A stretch of 64,000 bases of DNA from JANQHS01 sp965227315 (GCA_965227315.1 OZ245737.1:2728001-2792000); one strand, 5' to 3'. Positions 33,312-42,607 are shown, numbered from the stretch's first letter. Numbers and translations: made by a program. Notes: generated from the sequence alone by a model not told the origin.

Positions 33312-34489
33312 TTTTTCTCCCAGGAGCGGTTTTTTTCGGTAACCTGATAGATGTGCTCAAAAATCTCCCGGTCCACATCGGTCAATTTCAAATCCCTTCT
33401 GGCAAAAACAATCTCAGCGGTTTGGAAAAAGCGATTAATATGAAACGTAGTTCTCCCTTGAGGACCTCCCCAGGAAAAGGACGGAATCAGGTTGGCATGA
33501 AATCCGGCACCGAAAATATTGGCGCCAATACCCACGACTGTTCCGGTATTGAACATTGTATTGATCGAGCATTTTGAATGGTCACCCATGATCAGGCCGC
33601 AGAATTGTTTGCCTGTTTTTTGGAATTTTTCCATCCTGAAATTCCAAAGTTTCACCTCATCATAATTGTTTTTCAGGTTGGAGTTATTGGTGTCAGCTCC
33701 AAGGTTACACCATTCACCAATGACGGAATTCCCCAAAAAACCGTCATGTGCCTTGTTCGAATAGCCAAAGAATACAGCATTGTTGACCTCGCCACCAACT
33801 TTACAACCCGGACCAATGGTGGTGTTTGCCCTGATCTTGGAGCCCGGACTCACCTGACTGTTTTGTCCGACATACAGCGGGCCATAGAGTATGGAGCCTT
33901 CTTGGATAACCGCGTTTTTGTCGATGACGATCGGTCCGTTTTCCGCGTTGAGGGTTGCGGCTCTGACTTTGGCGCTTTTGTCAATATATACGTTTTGATC
34001 CCCATATACACTGGTAAAGGGATCATCAATAGAATTCCTGGCGGGTTTTAAGCGCTCAACATCCGCAGTGATCTCATCTCCATTCAGGGAGAAAATATCC
34101 CAGAGGTTCTTTGCCTGCTTGATGGACCCGGTGTATTCCCTTTTGTCAAGGGAGTGCTCATCGTTCAGATTGTTAGAATTCCCTTTAAAACCGATCAGTA
34201 CGTCCTCCCGGACCAATGCCTGGTTTTGATCGAGTGCTTCCAGTTGACCAAGAATTTCACTCGATGGAAGAACGGTTCCGTTTACGAAAACAGTGTCCTC
34301 GGTCTCTTGGAAAGGGTACTTCCTTGAAAGGTACTCTTCGGTATACCAGGATTCAATATTTCCTGCATGGGATTCCCACTTTTCCCTGATCGTCAATATA
34401 CCTACCCGGATTTCCGAGCAGGGCCTTGTGAATGTAAGTGGCAGCAGGTCCTCCCTGGTGACGGGAGGGTCAAAAAGGGTAATCCTCAT
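33308..34489 (-). CDS. Alternate GlmU-type sugar nucleotidyltransferase/acetyltransferase
   Basis: A 393-residue protein of the Bacteroidota alternate GlmU family. The N-terminal half (about 1-180) resembles a diverged nucleotidyltransferase (FDPPVTREDLLPLTFTRPCS), and the C-terminal half (about 185-370) is a left-handed beta-helix with hexapeptide repeats (VIDKNAVIQEGSILYG; ANTTIGPGCKVGGEVN). It probably makes UDP-N-acetylglucosamine for peptidoglycan and LPS. The classical pyrophosphorylase motif LAAGxGTRM is missing, as is usual for this family. Its ATG lies only 12 bases beyond the L31 terminator hairpin, so any promoter overlaps that hairpin or the L31 gene end. Confidence 0.82.
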   Translation of the reverse strand: MRITLFDPPVTREDLLPLTFTRPCSEIRVGILTIREKWESHAGNIESWYTEEYLSRKYPFQETEDTVFVNGTVLPSSEILGQLEALDQNQALVREDVLIGFKGNSNNLNDEHSLDKREYTGSIKQAKNLWDIFSLNGDEITADVERLKPARNSIDDPFTSVYGDQNVYIDKSAKVRAATLNAENGPIVIDKNAVIQEGSILYGPLYVGQNSQVSPGSKIRANTTIGPGCKVGGEVNNAVFFGYSNKAHDGFLGNSVIGEWCNLGADTNNSNLKNNYDEVKLWNFRMEKFQKTGKQFCGLIMGDHSKCSINTMFNTGTVVGIGANIFGAGFHANLIPSFSWGGPQGRTTFHINRFFQTAEIVFARRDLKLTDVDREIFEHIYQVTEKNRSWEKK

Positions 34490-34500
34490 TGGCCAAAAAT

Positions 34501-34525
34501 AAAAAAGTCTCCCTTTGGGGGAGAC
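34501..34525 (-). terminator. Rho-independent terminator after rpmE2
   Basis: On the minus strand a perfect 7-bp stem (GTCTCCC / GGGAGAC, 34507-34513 with 34519-34525) with a 5-base loop is followed by six T residues (34501-34506). It lies 25 bases after the L31 stop and 12 bases before the alternate glmU start. Confidence 0.85.
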
Positions 34526-34549
34526 CTTTAAATCAAAGCAAGCTTTCTT

Positions 34550-34795
34550 CTAGTTACGCTTGTATTTTTTGTTGAATTTCTCAACCCTTCCGGCGGTATC
34601 TACGAACAATTTCTTACCGGTGAAAAAAGGATGAGAAGCAGAGCTGATCTCAATCTTGATCAGGGGATAGGTGTTCCCGTCACTCCACTTGATCGTTTCT
34701 TCAGATGTCATCGTTGACTTTGTCAGAAATTCATAGCCGCTTGCGCTGTCATGAAACACAACGGGATGATAATCCGGATGAATGTCCTTTTTCAT
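34550..34795 (-). CDS. rpmE2: 50S ribosomal protein L31, type B
   Basis: An 81-residue ribosomal protein. It begins MKKDIHPDYHPVVFHDSASG and ends FVDTAGRVEKFNKKYKR, the type B L31 pattern. There is no cysteine at all, so it lacks the zinc ribbon of type A L31. A perfect TAnnTTTG -7 element is upstream and a terminator downstream, so it is probably a single-gene transcript. Confidence 0.97.
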   Translation of the reverse strand: MKKDIHPDYHPVVFHDSASGYEFLTKSTMTSEETIKWSDGNTYPLIKIEISSASHPFFTGKKLFVDTAGRVEKFNKKYKRN

Positions 34796-34814
34796 TTTGA
34801 AAAATTTAGGCCTG

Positions 34815-34822
34815 CAAAAGTA
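34815..34822 (-). promoter_or_regulatory. Bacteroidota -7 promoter element for rpmE2
   Basis: TACTTTTG on the minus strand matches TAnnTTTG exactly, 19 bases from the L31 ATG, giving a leader of about 14 bases. The -33 TTTG box is not evident, so the call rests on the -7 box and the strong expected expression of L31. Confidence 0.5.
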
Positions 34823-34899
34823 AAAATATCTTTAATAAAAAGGAATAATTGCAGCATAATTTGACCTCAATGTTATGGCTCACAATATATCTTTAGATC

Positions 34900-35673
34900 G
34901 TGGAAATCATTCTGATCGGTCTGGTTGCTTTTTTTGCTTCTATCCTGACATTCTTTTCCGGCTTTGGATTGGGCTCATTATTGCTTCCTGCATTTGCCAT
35001 TTTCTTTCCTATAGAAATAGCTGTGGGAGCCACGGCAGTTGTTCATTTTACCAACAATCTTGTCAAGGGAGGGTTGATCGGCAAATATGGAAATTGGTCT
35101 GTCCTCAGAAAGTTCGGGATCATGGCCTTCCTTTTTTCGTTTCTGGGATCTTATTGCCTACTTCTCTTTAGTGGTTTTGAGCCGCTTTTCACCTATCAGG
35201 CAGGTGGAAAGCAATTCACCGTTCTACCCCATAAGATCATCATAGGAACTTTGATGTTCCTCTTTGTACTTTTTGAAAACCTTGGCTCCAAACTGGAGTC
35301 AAAGTTTCTTTCCAACCTGTATTTAGGCGGAGCGATCAGTGGATTCTTTGGAGGGTTTTCCGGACATCAGGGAGCCTTGAGAAGCCTCTTCCTCCTGAGA
35401 CTCGGGATGTCAAAGGAGCAGTTCATCGCTACAGGGATCTGGATTGCGATCGTTGTTGACCTTGCAAGACTGTCGATCTACCGATCTTTCCTTGGCAATG
35501 TCGATCCGGAGGATTCGATCATCCTGGCCCTGGTAGTAGGCATCATTGCAGCCGTCATCGGAGCCGTGATCGGCAGAAGACTGCTGAAAAAAGTAAGTCT
35601 GTCCTTTGTGAATCATTTTGTGGCCGGGGCAATTCTTTTGATATCGCTTTTACTCATTTTGGGCATTGTTTAA
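34900..35673 (+). CDS. Sulfite exporter TauE/SafE family membrane protein
   Basis: A 257-residue integral membrane protein with about eight hydrophobic segments. The TauE/SafE half-motif FFSGFGLGSLLLPAF (about 19-33) is repeated as FGGFSGHQGALRSLF (about 153-167). The family exports small organosulfur or sulfite-type anions, but the substrate here is unknown. The start is taken as the GTG at 34900, because upstream in-frame codons contain a stop and the first helix begins directly. The end overlaps the DUF547 gene by 8 bases. Confidence 0.85.
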   Translation: MEIILIGLVAFFASILTFFSGFGLGSLLLPAFAIFFPIEIAVGATAVVHFTNNLVKGGLIGKYGNWSVLRKFGIMAFLFSFLGSYCLLLFSGFEPLFTYQAGGKQFTVLPHKIIIGTLMFLFVLFENLGSKLESKFLSNLYLGGAISGFFGGFSGHQGALRSLFLLRLGMSKEQFIATGIWIAIVVDLARLSIYRSFLGNVDPEDSIILALVVGIIAAVIGAVIGRRLLKKVSLSFVNHFVAGAILLISLLLILGIV

Positions 35674-36436
35674 AAAGATCTTCCCGCTCTTTCAGTTATC
35701 CATTCTATTCTCCTGCGGAGTCACGAGTGAGTTGAATTCCGGAAAGCCCCCTATTCGGCACATTGCCTGGGACAAGCTTTTGAAGGTATGCGTTGATCAC
35801 GAGGGATTCGTGGATTACAATTGTTTTCTTGAAAACCGGAGATCTCTCGATGATTATTTGCTCTTGCTCTCAGATCATTTTCCGGATTCTGAGCTTTGGT
35901 CCAAAGAGGAAAAAATGGCCTATTGGATCAATGCCTATAATGCATTTACCGTCAAACTGATCATTGAGAACTATCCCGTATCGTCAATCAAGGAGATCAA
36001 ATCAGGGCTTGAGATCCCCTTTGTCAATTCGATCTGGGATCGGGCCTTCATCAAATTGGGTGGATTCGATTTTTGCCTTAACGACATCGAACATCGAATT
36101 CTGAGAAAAGAGTTTCAAGATCCGAGAATCCATTTTGCACTGAACTGCGCTTCAATTTCCTGTCCAAGCTTGCTCGATGAATCATATGAAGCGGAGAAAC
36201 TGGAGAGCCAACTTGAAGCTCGGGCTTTCGACTTTTTTAATGATCCGGGTAAGAACAGATTTGAGGAAGGGACCTTCTACGCTTCGCGAATTTTTCTGTG
36301 GTATGCTTCCGATTTTGGAGGAAGTGAAGGTGTGCGATGGTATGTCAAAAAGTATTTCAAAGCATCACTGACTGATCAATTCGATCTGGTATATCTGGAG
36401 TATGATTGGGGATTAAATGAAAGGAAGCTTCCATGA
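35666..36436 (+). CDS. DUF547 family lipoprotein
   Basis: A 256-residue protein. The signal MFKKIFPLFQLSILFSC ends in a lipobox Cys. The DUF547 core is clear: KMAYWINAYNAFTVKLII (about 93-110), then IKSGLEIPFVNSIWD, LNDIEHRILR and HFALNCASISCPSLL. The conserved Cys-x-S-x-S-C-P segment looks catalytic or metal-binding, but the family function is not established. A TTG start at 35666 overlaps the TauE gene by 8 bases; no ATG lies before the signal peptide. Confidence 0.85.
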   Translation: MFKKIFPLFQLSILFSCGVTSELNSGKPPIRHIAWDKLLKVCVDHEGFVDYNCFLENRRSLDDYLLLLSDHFPDSELWSKEEKMAYWINAYNAFTVKLIIENYPVSSIKEIKSGLEIPFVNSIWDRAFIKLGGFDFCLNDIEHRILRKEFQDPRIHFALNCASISCPSLLDESYEAEKLESQLEARAFDFFNDPGKNRFEEGTFYASRIFLWYASDFGGSEGVRWYVKKYFKASLTDQFDLVYLEYDWGLNERKLP

Positions 36437-36473
36437 AATTCCAGATGGTCTTTTTTCTTAATAAATTTCTCCC

Positions 36474-36965
36474 ATGAAACCGCTCAGGACGCTGCCCTTG
36501 TTCCTTCTTTTGTTTCTGTCGAACAACATCGCCGCTCAATCTTTTCAGGATATGGAATGGCTCAGCGGGCAATGGGTAGGCGAAGCCTTTGGCGGTAAGG
36601 TTTTTGAAAATTGGGCGGGCCCGTACGGTGATGAAATGACCGGTACTTTTCAACTTGTTTCAGAAGACAAGATCTCTATCCTGGAATTTATGGTGATCAG
36701 GTCAGGGTCTGATACAACGGAGTTCTTTTTCAATCACTTCAACAGTGATCTGCAACGTTGGGAGGATTCGCCAATCAAAATGGGATTGCAGTATTCCAAA
36801 GAAAATGAGTTCAAGTTTATTAATCTCGTCGAGGGAAAAACCGCGCCAAGGAGCCTGAAATACACCTACAATCCTGAGAAAAGATCTTTGGTTGTCGTGG
36901 TTGAGGAATGGGAAAAAACCTCGGCCGGATACGAGAGTTTTAGTGTTACCTATCAGAAGAATTGA
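36474..36965 (+). CDS. DUF6265-like secreted protein
   Basis: A 163-residue exported protein with a signal peptide (about 1-21, cut near IAAQ). The mature part starts FQDMEWLSGQWVGEAFGGKV and has FENWAGPYGDEMTGTFQLV, a small lipocalin-like beta-barrel pattern seen in DUF6265. Function unknown. The stop overlaps the TTG start of murF by 4 bases (TTGA), so the two are translationally coupled though apparently unrelated. Confidence 0.75.
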   Translation: MKPLRTLPLFLLLFLSNNIAAQSFQDMEWLSGQWVGEAFGGKVFENWAGPYGDEMTGTFQLVSEDKISILEFMVIRSGSDTTEFFFNHFNSDLQRWEDSPIKMGLQYSKENEFKFINLVEGKTAPRSLKYTYNPEKRSLVVVVEEWEKTSAGYESFSVTYQKN

Positions 36966-38251
36966 ATAAGAGCCTTACATGGCAGGACATTCTCTATCGG
37001 GAATTCCTCCAATCAGGAAAAGTCAGTACCGATACCAGGTCCATTCACCCTGGTTCAATATTCTTTGCATTGAAGGGATCCAATTTCAATGGAAACGAAT
37101 TTGCAGCTCGGGCGGTTGAGGCCGGAGCAAGTCTGGTTGTGGTAGATGAAGATGTTGATTTCGAATCACCCTTGTTACTCAGGGTAGAGGATTCCTTAGC
37201 GTCGCTTCAATGGCTTGCCAACCGGTACAGACAGGATTTGCCCGGAAAGGTCGTCGCAATCGGTGGTTCCAATGGCAAGACGACCACCAAGGGACTGGTC
37301 GGTTCTGTTCTGAATCAAAAATTCTCAACTTTTTCCACCCCTGGCAATTTCAATAACCATATCGGAGTGCCTCTCAGCATTCTGGCATGTCCCGGAACAA
37401 CTGAAATGGTGGTTCTGGAACTTGGTGCCAACCATGGGGGAGAGCATCTTCAACTTTTGCAGATCTCTGAACCGGATTTGATCTTGATCACCAATATTGG
37501 GAAAGATCATCTTGAGGGTTTTGGTGGTTTGGAAGGTGTGATCAAGGCTACGGGCGAGTTTTTCGATTTTGCCTGGGATAGGGAAATTCCTGTTTTTTTT
37601 AACGCCGATCAGGCCGAGTTCCAAAGCATATCTTTCGGAGACATATCTTTCGGATCATCTTCAACAGCGCGATACAGGGGAGAGCCGCGAACTTCGGTTG
37701 AGGGGCATTTGGAGGTTGTTGCCCATGATCCTGATTTTGAGTTTCGCTCCAATCTGGTGGGAGCCTTCAATTTTGGGAATCTGATGTCTGCCATAGCTCT
37801 GGGAAGATATTTAGGCATTCCGGATGCCTCAATTTCCAGAGGAATTCAAATTTTTCAACCCGAGAAAAACCGCTCCCAAATTGAGAGAATTGGAGATCTC
37901 ACCGTTTTCCTTGATTGCTACAATGCCAACCCTACCAGCATGGAGGCATCCATCAGTAGTTTTTTTGATGATTTCGATCCGCCGCATTTTTTGATTCTCG
38001 GGGGTATGAAGGAGCTTGGCCGGTTCTCAGATAGTGAACATCAGAATATTCTGAAGTTGGCACAAGACCACAATCCGGAAAGGCTATACCTTGTAGGCAA
38101 GGAGTTTGAATTTGCCAGGTCTGGTCCTCGGGTTCAATTTTTTCAAAACCTGGACATGCTCAAGAAAAAGTGGTCCGACTTCTTACCACTTAAAGGAAGT
38201 TTATTGGTCAAAGGCTCAAGAAGCTATAATTTGGAAAAGTTATTTGAATAA
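36962..38251 (+). CDS. murF: UDP-N-acetylmuramoyl-tripeptide:D-Ala-D-Ala ligase
   Basis: A 429-residue cytoplasmic Mur ligase that adds D-Ala-D-Ala to the peptidoglycan precursor using ATP. The N-terminal domain has VSTDTRSIHPGSIFFALKG, the P-loop is GGSNGKTTTKG, followed by LELGANHGGEH, ITNIGKDHLEGF and DCYNANPTSMEAS, all MurF signatures. The C-terminal domain ends LLVKGSRSYNLEKLF. The start is a TTG at 36962 overlapping the upstream TGA; no ATG lies upstream of the conserved N-terminal motif. Confidence 0.95.
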   Translation: MNKSLTWQDILYREFLQSGKVSTDTRSIHPGSIFFALKGSNFNGNEFAARAVEAGASLVVVDEDVDFESPLLLRVEDSLASLQWLANRYRQDLPGKVVAIGGSNGKTTTKGLVGSVLNQKFSTFSTPGNFNNHIGVPLSILACPGTTEMVVLELGANHGGEHLQLLQISEPDLILITNIGKDHLEGFGGLEGVIKATGEFFDFAWDREIPVFFNADQAEFQSISFGDISFGSSSTARYRGEPRTSVEGHLEVVAHDPDFEFRSNLVGAFNFGNLMSAIALGRYLGIPDASISRGIQIFQPEKNRSQIERIGDLTVFLDCYNANPTSMEASISSFFDDFDPPHFLILGGMKELGRFSDSEHQNILKLAQDHNPERLYLVGKEFEFARSGPRVQFFQNLDMLKKKWSDFLPLKGSLLVKGSRSYNLEKLFE

Positions 38252-38283
38252 TATCTTTTTGAACTGAATTTGAAGAAAATAAA

Positions 38284-39006
38284 ATGAAAAGACTTTTACT
38301 TGCCGCATTGCTATTGATCGCTTTCTCCGTGTCCTATGGTCAGAGGTATAAAGGAGGTGTAAGATTGGGACTGAACGCTTCAGCCCTTACCGCACCTATT
38401 GGTACACCTACAGACCAGATCGGAGCTATTTTTGGTGTTCATGTTGGGGGATATGGAAGGATGTCTGTCAGCAATTCCTTCAGAGTCCAGGTCGAACTGC
38501 TCTATTCACAAAGGGGAGGAGAATTTAATAACCTGAACAATGATGGTGACGGACAATTCATGTGGACTACAAACTTTACCACACTTACCTATACCGATCG
38601 ATTGAACTATATCGATATTCCGATTCTTGCTTCTTTTCATGGAAGAGGCTCAAGTTTTCTGGTTGGGCTTCAGCCATCTTTTCTGGTTGGACATAATCAA
38701 ACTCTTTCGGGAAGTGACGCTGAAAAAAATGCCTTCCTGGCCCAGTTCGGCGGAGACCTTTCCAATTACAGGAGTTATACCAACTTTGATCTGGCCGGTG
38801 TGATCGGCTTTGAACTTGAATTGGACATGGGCTTGAATTTCGGCCTTAGGGCTTCATATGGATTCCTCAATATCATTGATCAATCTACTGTGGACGAAGT
38901 CAAGGAAGTACATCCCGATGAGTTTGATCAATTGTATAGATTTACCGATTTCCACAATGTTACCGTTCAGTTTACGGTAGGGTATACCATTGGTGGAGCG
39001 AAGTAA
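38284..39006 (+). CDS. Porin-family outer-membrane beta-barrel protein
   Basis: A 240-residue protein with a signal peptide (about 1-19, cut near VSYGQ). The mature region has alternating amphipathic strands (RVQVELLYSQRGGEF, YIDIPILASFHGRG, GFELELDMGLNFGLRASYG) ending in VTVQFTVGYTIGG, typical of eight- to ten-stranded PorT-like barrels. Its role is unknown. It lies 32 bases after murF and is closed by the bidirectional terminator at 39021-39056. Confidence 0.85.
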   Translation: MKRLLLAALLLIAFSVSYGQRYKGGVRLGLNASALTAPIGTPTDQIGAIFGVHVGGYGRMSVSNSFRVQVELLYSQRGGEFNNLNNDGDGQFMWTTNFTTLTYTDRLNYIDIPILASFHGRGSSFLVGLQPSFLVGHNQTLSGSDAEKNAFLAQFGGDLSNYRSYTNFDLAGVIGFELELDMGLNFGLRASYGFLNIIDQSTVDEVKEVHPDEFDQLYRFTDFHNVTVQFTVGYTIGGAK

Positions 39007-39020
39007 TTTTTACTTCAAGG

Positions 39021-39056
39021 AAAAAAGAAAAGGCCTGCTTTCGCAGGCCTTTTTTT
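39021..39056. terminator. Bidirectional rho-independent terminator
   Basis: A perfect 8-bp stem AGGCCTGC / GCAGGCCT (39031-39038 with 39043-39050) with a TTTC loop is followed by a T run (39051-39056) and preceded by an A-rich run (39021-39030). It can end both the barrel gene on the plus strand and the NHL gene on the minus strand; the T run overlaps the minus-strand stop codon. Confidence 0.9.
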
Positions 39057-40239
39057 ATTGAACGATGATTCGCTTGTTCATCGAAACCCCTTCCCCCCGG
39101 AAGGACAGGATATATACTCCCGGATCAATATTGGAGGGGATTGAAACCTCGATCTGGTTTAACCCCGAAGAATAGTCTCTGACTTCATTCAGATGTATTT
39201 GATTTCCCAGGGGATCTACCAATTGGATTTTTATAACCCCGCTGGAAGGTGCTTCAAATCTGATTGCTGCATACTCCTGCACGGGATTAGGGTATACCTC
39301 AAAGCTTGCCTCGTCAATTTTATCCTCAGTTCCAGTGAACAGACTAACAGCTGTGACCATCCTGACCAATGATGGATTCAAGGGCACTCCGTTGTTGTGA
39401 AGGGGAACGGCAGTATTCACATACATGGTGTCATGCGTTTTTGAAAAATCGATCCCGTTGGGCCTTGAGAATGAGGCCGAAGCCGCCGGACCATCTACAT
39501 TTCCTCTCCATCCCGATCCGGCAAAAGCCACTACGCTTCCATCCATTTGCACCCTGTAAATGCTGCTTGATCCATGACTGGTTACGAAAAGGGCATCATG
39601 CACGCTTGAATACTTCAAGTGCCCGTTGTTATCTCCCGGGATGTATGAGAATAACGAAGCGTTTCCGTTTTCATCGATTTTGATGATGTTCCCATCATTA
39701 AAATTGGAGACGTATAGGTTGCCCTCATCATCCAGAGTGATCCCATTTGGACAATTGAATAAAGGATCGGCGGAAAACTGAGTTGAGGAAACATCCGAGG
39801 CAATTTTCCTTACCGTATTGTCTCCACAATTTGCCACGTAGAAATTTCCAGCCGTATCCGCAACGATGCCCACGGGGCTTGACAATCCTTGAGAAGCGTA
39901 GGTGACGGTTGTTCCATTGGGCTTTATCTTGCTGATAAAATTTCCAGAGATATTACATTGATAGATTCTTCCATCGGGTCCAAAAGTATTTCCTGAAGCC
40001 CCCTGGAAACCAGTCGAATGAATGGATATATTTCCATTCAAGTCTACTCTTCTCATCGTATGTCCGTTTGCGTTGGTCAGAGCGTCTCCATAATCCGCGA
40101 CGAGAACACTTCCATCCTTGTCTACAAGGATACCTCCGCTTCCGGACATCGGCCCGGCAATTGTTGATACTGTTTGGGAAAATGAGGGCATACAACTCCC
40201 CCATAGGACTAACAGTCCTGCTAGTTTAATAATTTTCAT
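39055..40239 (-). CDS. Type IX-secreted NHL/SMP-30-like beta-propeller protein
   Basis: A 394-residue secreted protein. A signal peptide (about 1-21, cut near SFSQ) is followed by five or six NHL-type repeats (about 24-300; GNFYVANCGDNTVRKI, GNLYVSNFNDGNIIKID) and a type A sorting domain (about 312-394; FEVYPNPVQEYAAI, DPGVYILSF, MNKRIIV). It is exported through the type IX system and probably anchored or released at the surface. The AGGAGGT at 40245-40251 lies 5 bases before the ATG, a rare strong Shine-Dalgarno for this phylum. Confidence 0.9.
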   Translation of the reverse strand: MKIIKLAGLLVLWGSCMPSFSQTVSTIAGPMSGSGGILVDKDGSVLVADYGDALTNANGHTMRRVDLNGNISIHSTGFQGASGNTFGPDGRIYQCNISGNFISKIKPNGTTVTYASQGLSSPVGIVADTAGNFYVANCGDNTVRKIASDVSSTQFSADPLFNCPNGITLDDEGNLYVSNFNDGNIIKIDENGNASLFSYIPGDNNGHLKYSSVHDALFVTSHGSSSIYRVQMDGSVVAFAGSGWRGNVDGPAASASFSRPNGIDFSKTHDTMYVNTAVPLHNNGVPLNPSLVRMVTAVSLFTGTEDKIDEASFEVYPNPVQEYAAIRFEAPSSGVIKIQLVDPLGNQIHLNEVRDYSSGLNQIEVSIPSNIDPGVYILSFRGEGVSMNKRIIVQ

Positions 40240-40244
40240 TTTTG

Positions 40245-40251
40245 ACCTCCT
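40245..40251 (-). promoter_or_regulatory. Strong Shine-Dalgarno for the NHL-propeller gene
   Basis: AGGAGGT on the minus strand, within AAAGGAGGTC, lies 5 bases before the ATG at 40239. Bacteroidota leaders rarely carry this motif, and I noted no other comparably complete one at the starts I inspected. Confidence 0.75.
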
Positions 40252-40396
40252 TTAAAATTTGACAATATATATTTAGGCAAGAATGCGCCCGAACTCAATG
40301 AATAAATGACGAATGGGAATTATTTTTCATTAGAGGTCCTTTTCTTATTCCAAAACATTCACTTGGCAAGCAAATCCTCTCGTTTTACCCTTTTTT

Positions 40397-42607
40397 ATGC
40401 AGACAGCCTTTAGTCTTTTTCGTCTTCCATGTATCAGTTTATGCATCCTCATACCATTTTGGTCCTTGGGTCAGGATTATTTCAAGCCATTGGATTCTGA
40501 AATTCCAGAACCAAACCTATACAGGTCAGCAGACGGGCAGCCCGGACCTTCATATTTTCAACAAAAAGTTGACTATGCCATCGAGGTAGAATTGAATGAT
40601 GAAGAAAGATCGATCTCAGGTCAGGAACTCATCACCTACTACAACAATTCTCCCAATACCCTTGATTTTCTTTGGCTACAATTGGATCAGAATATTCGCT
40701 CAGAAGAGGGTGTAAAAGAATTAATTCAAAATCAGGCGATCTCTGATCCTTTGGAGGAAAAGGATCTGAAGAAGGTTGTAAAAAAACCCTTTGACAGTGA
40801 TTTTAGAATAGAGTGGGTAAAAGGCAAAAACGGAGAGCGGCTCAACTACCATGTCAATAATACCCTTATGCGTGTCACTCCTCAGGAGGCCATACCTCCC
40901 AATGGGAAGTATGAGTTTCGCGTTTCCTGGAGTTATGTGATCAATGATGTCAACAAAGTGGGTGGTCGGTCAGGCTATGAGGTCTTGGACGATGGCAATG
41001 CCATTTTTGCCGTAGCCCAGTTTTATCCTCGTATGGCACTTTATGATGACCTCCAGGGATGGGAATTGCGACAGTATTTGGGTCAGGCGGAATTTGGTCT
41101 TGAGTTCGGCGATTTTGATGTGAGTATCACTCTTCCCGGTGGATATCTGGTTGGAGCTACGGGTATTCACATCAACAAAGAAGAGATGTTCAGCCCACTG
41201 ACCATGCAAAAGATCGATGAAGCCTTGAAGTCAAACAAACCGGTTGAGATCATTTCCAAAGAGGAGGCGATGGCCAGGGGCAAAATGAAAATTCAGGAAA
41301 AGAAAACCTGGAACTTCAGGGCGGAAAAAGTCAGGGATTTTGCTTTTGCCTGTTCCAGGAAGTTTATCTGGGAAGCAAAGGGAGTGGAAATAGGTGACAA
41401 AAGAATTCTCGCCCAGGCGATGTTTCCTCCTGAGGCAGATCCGCTTTGGAATGACCTTGTCGTTGATGTTGCTGCACATACCCTCGTGCACCATTCCAAG
41501 CACACGTTTGATTACCCATATCCTTCCGCTTTGGCGATCCATATCAACCATGGTGGCATGGAATATCCCATGATCTGTTTTAACGGAAGGCGGCCGGATA
41601 AAAATGGTGAGTATTCGGAGTATATCAAGAACCGATTGATCGGGCTTATCATCCATGAAGTAGGCCATAATTTTTTCCCAATGATCGTCAACTCAAATGA
41701 GCGGCAATGGACCTGGATGGACGAAGGGATCAACTCCTTTCTTGAATATCTTGCCGAAAAAGAATGGGATCCGGAATTCCCTTCCAGAAGAGGGCCTCCA
41801 AAAACGGTAAAGAAATACATGGGTATGGATCCTCAATCTGTCTCTACCGTCATGACACCAGCAGAGTTGGTCAGGAATAAGGGATTGAATGGCTATTGGA
41901 AACCCTCCGCTGCCTTCAATATACTCAGGGAAGTGGTCCTGGGAAAAGACGAGTTTGATTTTGCGCTGAAGACCTATGCTCAAAGATGGAAGTTCAAACA
42001 CCCTTCGCCGGGGGACTTTTTTCGGACCATGAACAATGCTTCAGGAACAGATCTTAACTGGTTTTGGAGGGGCTGGTTTTTTACCAAGGATCATGTGGAT
42101 ATTTCCATCGACAGTGTAACATGGATAAAAGTGGAAAACAATAAGCCATACATGGGGGAATACGTGGTTCCGGATACCGGGATTTCAGAAGAAGCATCGA
42201 TGACCGATCTGTATACATTTCGGATAGCAGAAGGCAAAGATGCTATCGAGTACTACAGAACCTACATGAAGGAAACATGGGATATTAAGGCGGAAAAGGA
42301 CTTCCATATATATCAATTGCATTTTCAGAACCTCGGGGGAATCCCCATGCCAATCCTCTTTAGGATCAACTATGTGGATGGAACAACCGAGGATATGAAG
42401 CTTCCGGCAGAGGTATGGAGAAAGGACAACAGGGAATTTGTAAAAGCGATCATTCGCTCCAAAGAGGTAAAAGAATTTATCATAGATCCGGAAGAAAAAA
42501 GTGCTGACCTCCTGATCAGAAACAATTACTGGCCTCGAAACCCTGCCGAGAAGTCATCTTTCGGTGACGATGAATATGACAGTTCCAAGCAGGTGCAGAA
42601 AGATTAA
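40397..42607 (+). CDS. M1-family zinc aminopeptidase, exported
   Basis: A 736-residue metallopeptidase with a signal peptide (about 1-25, cut near SLGQ). The N-terminal beta-domain (about 50-290) is followed by the catalytic domain with GGMEYPMICF (substrate-binding GxMEN variant) and HEVGHNFFP plus the third zinc ligand Glu in WMDEGINSFLEY (HExxH-18-E). A C-terminal beta-rich region (about 570-736) follows. It probably trims peptides in the periplasm or at the surface. The GAMEN motif reads GGMEYP, as in several Bacteroidota members. No sorting domain was seen. Confidence 0.92.
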   Translation: MQTAFSLFRLPCISLCILIPFWSLGQDYFKPLDSEIPEPNLYRSADGQPGPSYFQQKVDYAIEVELNDEERSISGQELITYYNNSPNTLDFLWLQLDQNIRSEEGVKELIQNQAISDPLEEKDLKKVVKKPFDSDFRIEWVKGKNGERLNYHVNNTLMRVTPQEAIPPNGKYEFRVSWSYVINDVNKVGGRSGYEVLDDGNAIFAVAQFYPRMALYDDLQGWELRQYLGQAEFGLEFGDFDVSITLPGGYLVGATGIHINKEEMFSPLTMQKIDEALKSNKPVEIISKEEAMARGKMKIQEKKTWNFRAEKVRDFAFACSRKFIWEAKGVEIGDKRILAQAMFPPEADPLWNDLVVDVAAHTLVHHSKHTFDYPYPSALAIHINHGGMEYPMICFNGRRPDKNGEYSEYIKNRLIGLIIHEVGHNFFPMIVNSNERQWTWMDEGINSFLEYLAEKEWDPEFPSRRGPPKTVKKYMGMDPQSVSTVMTPAELVRNKGLNGYWKPSAAFNILREVVLGKDEFDFALKTYAQRWKFKHPSPGDFFRTMNNASGTDLNWFWRGWFFTKDHVDISIDSVTWIKVENNKPYMGEYVVPDTGISEEASMTDLYTFRIAEGKDAIEYYRTYMKETWDIKAEKDFHIYQLHFQNLGGIPMPILFRINYVDGTTEDMKLPAEVWRKDNREFVKAIIRSKEVKEFIIDPEEKSADLLIRNNYWPRNPAEKSSFGDDEYDSSKQVQKD

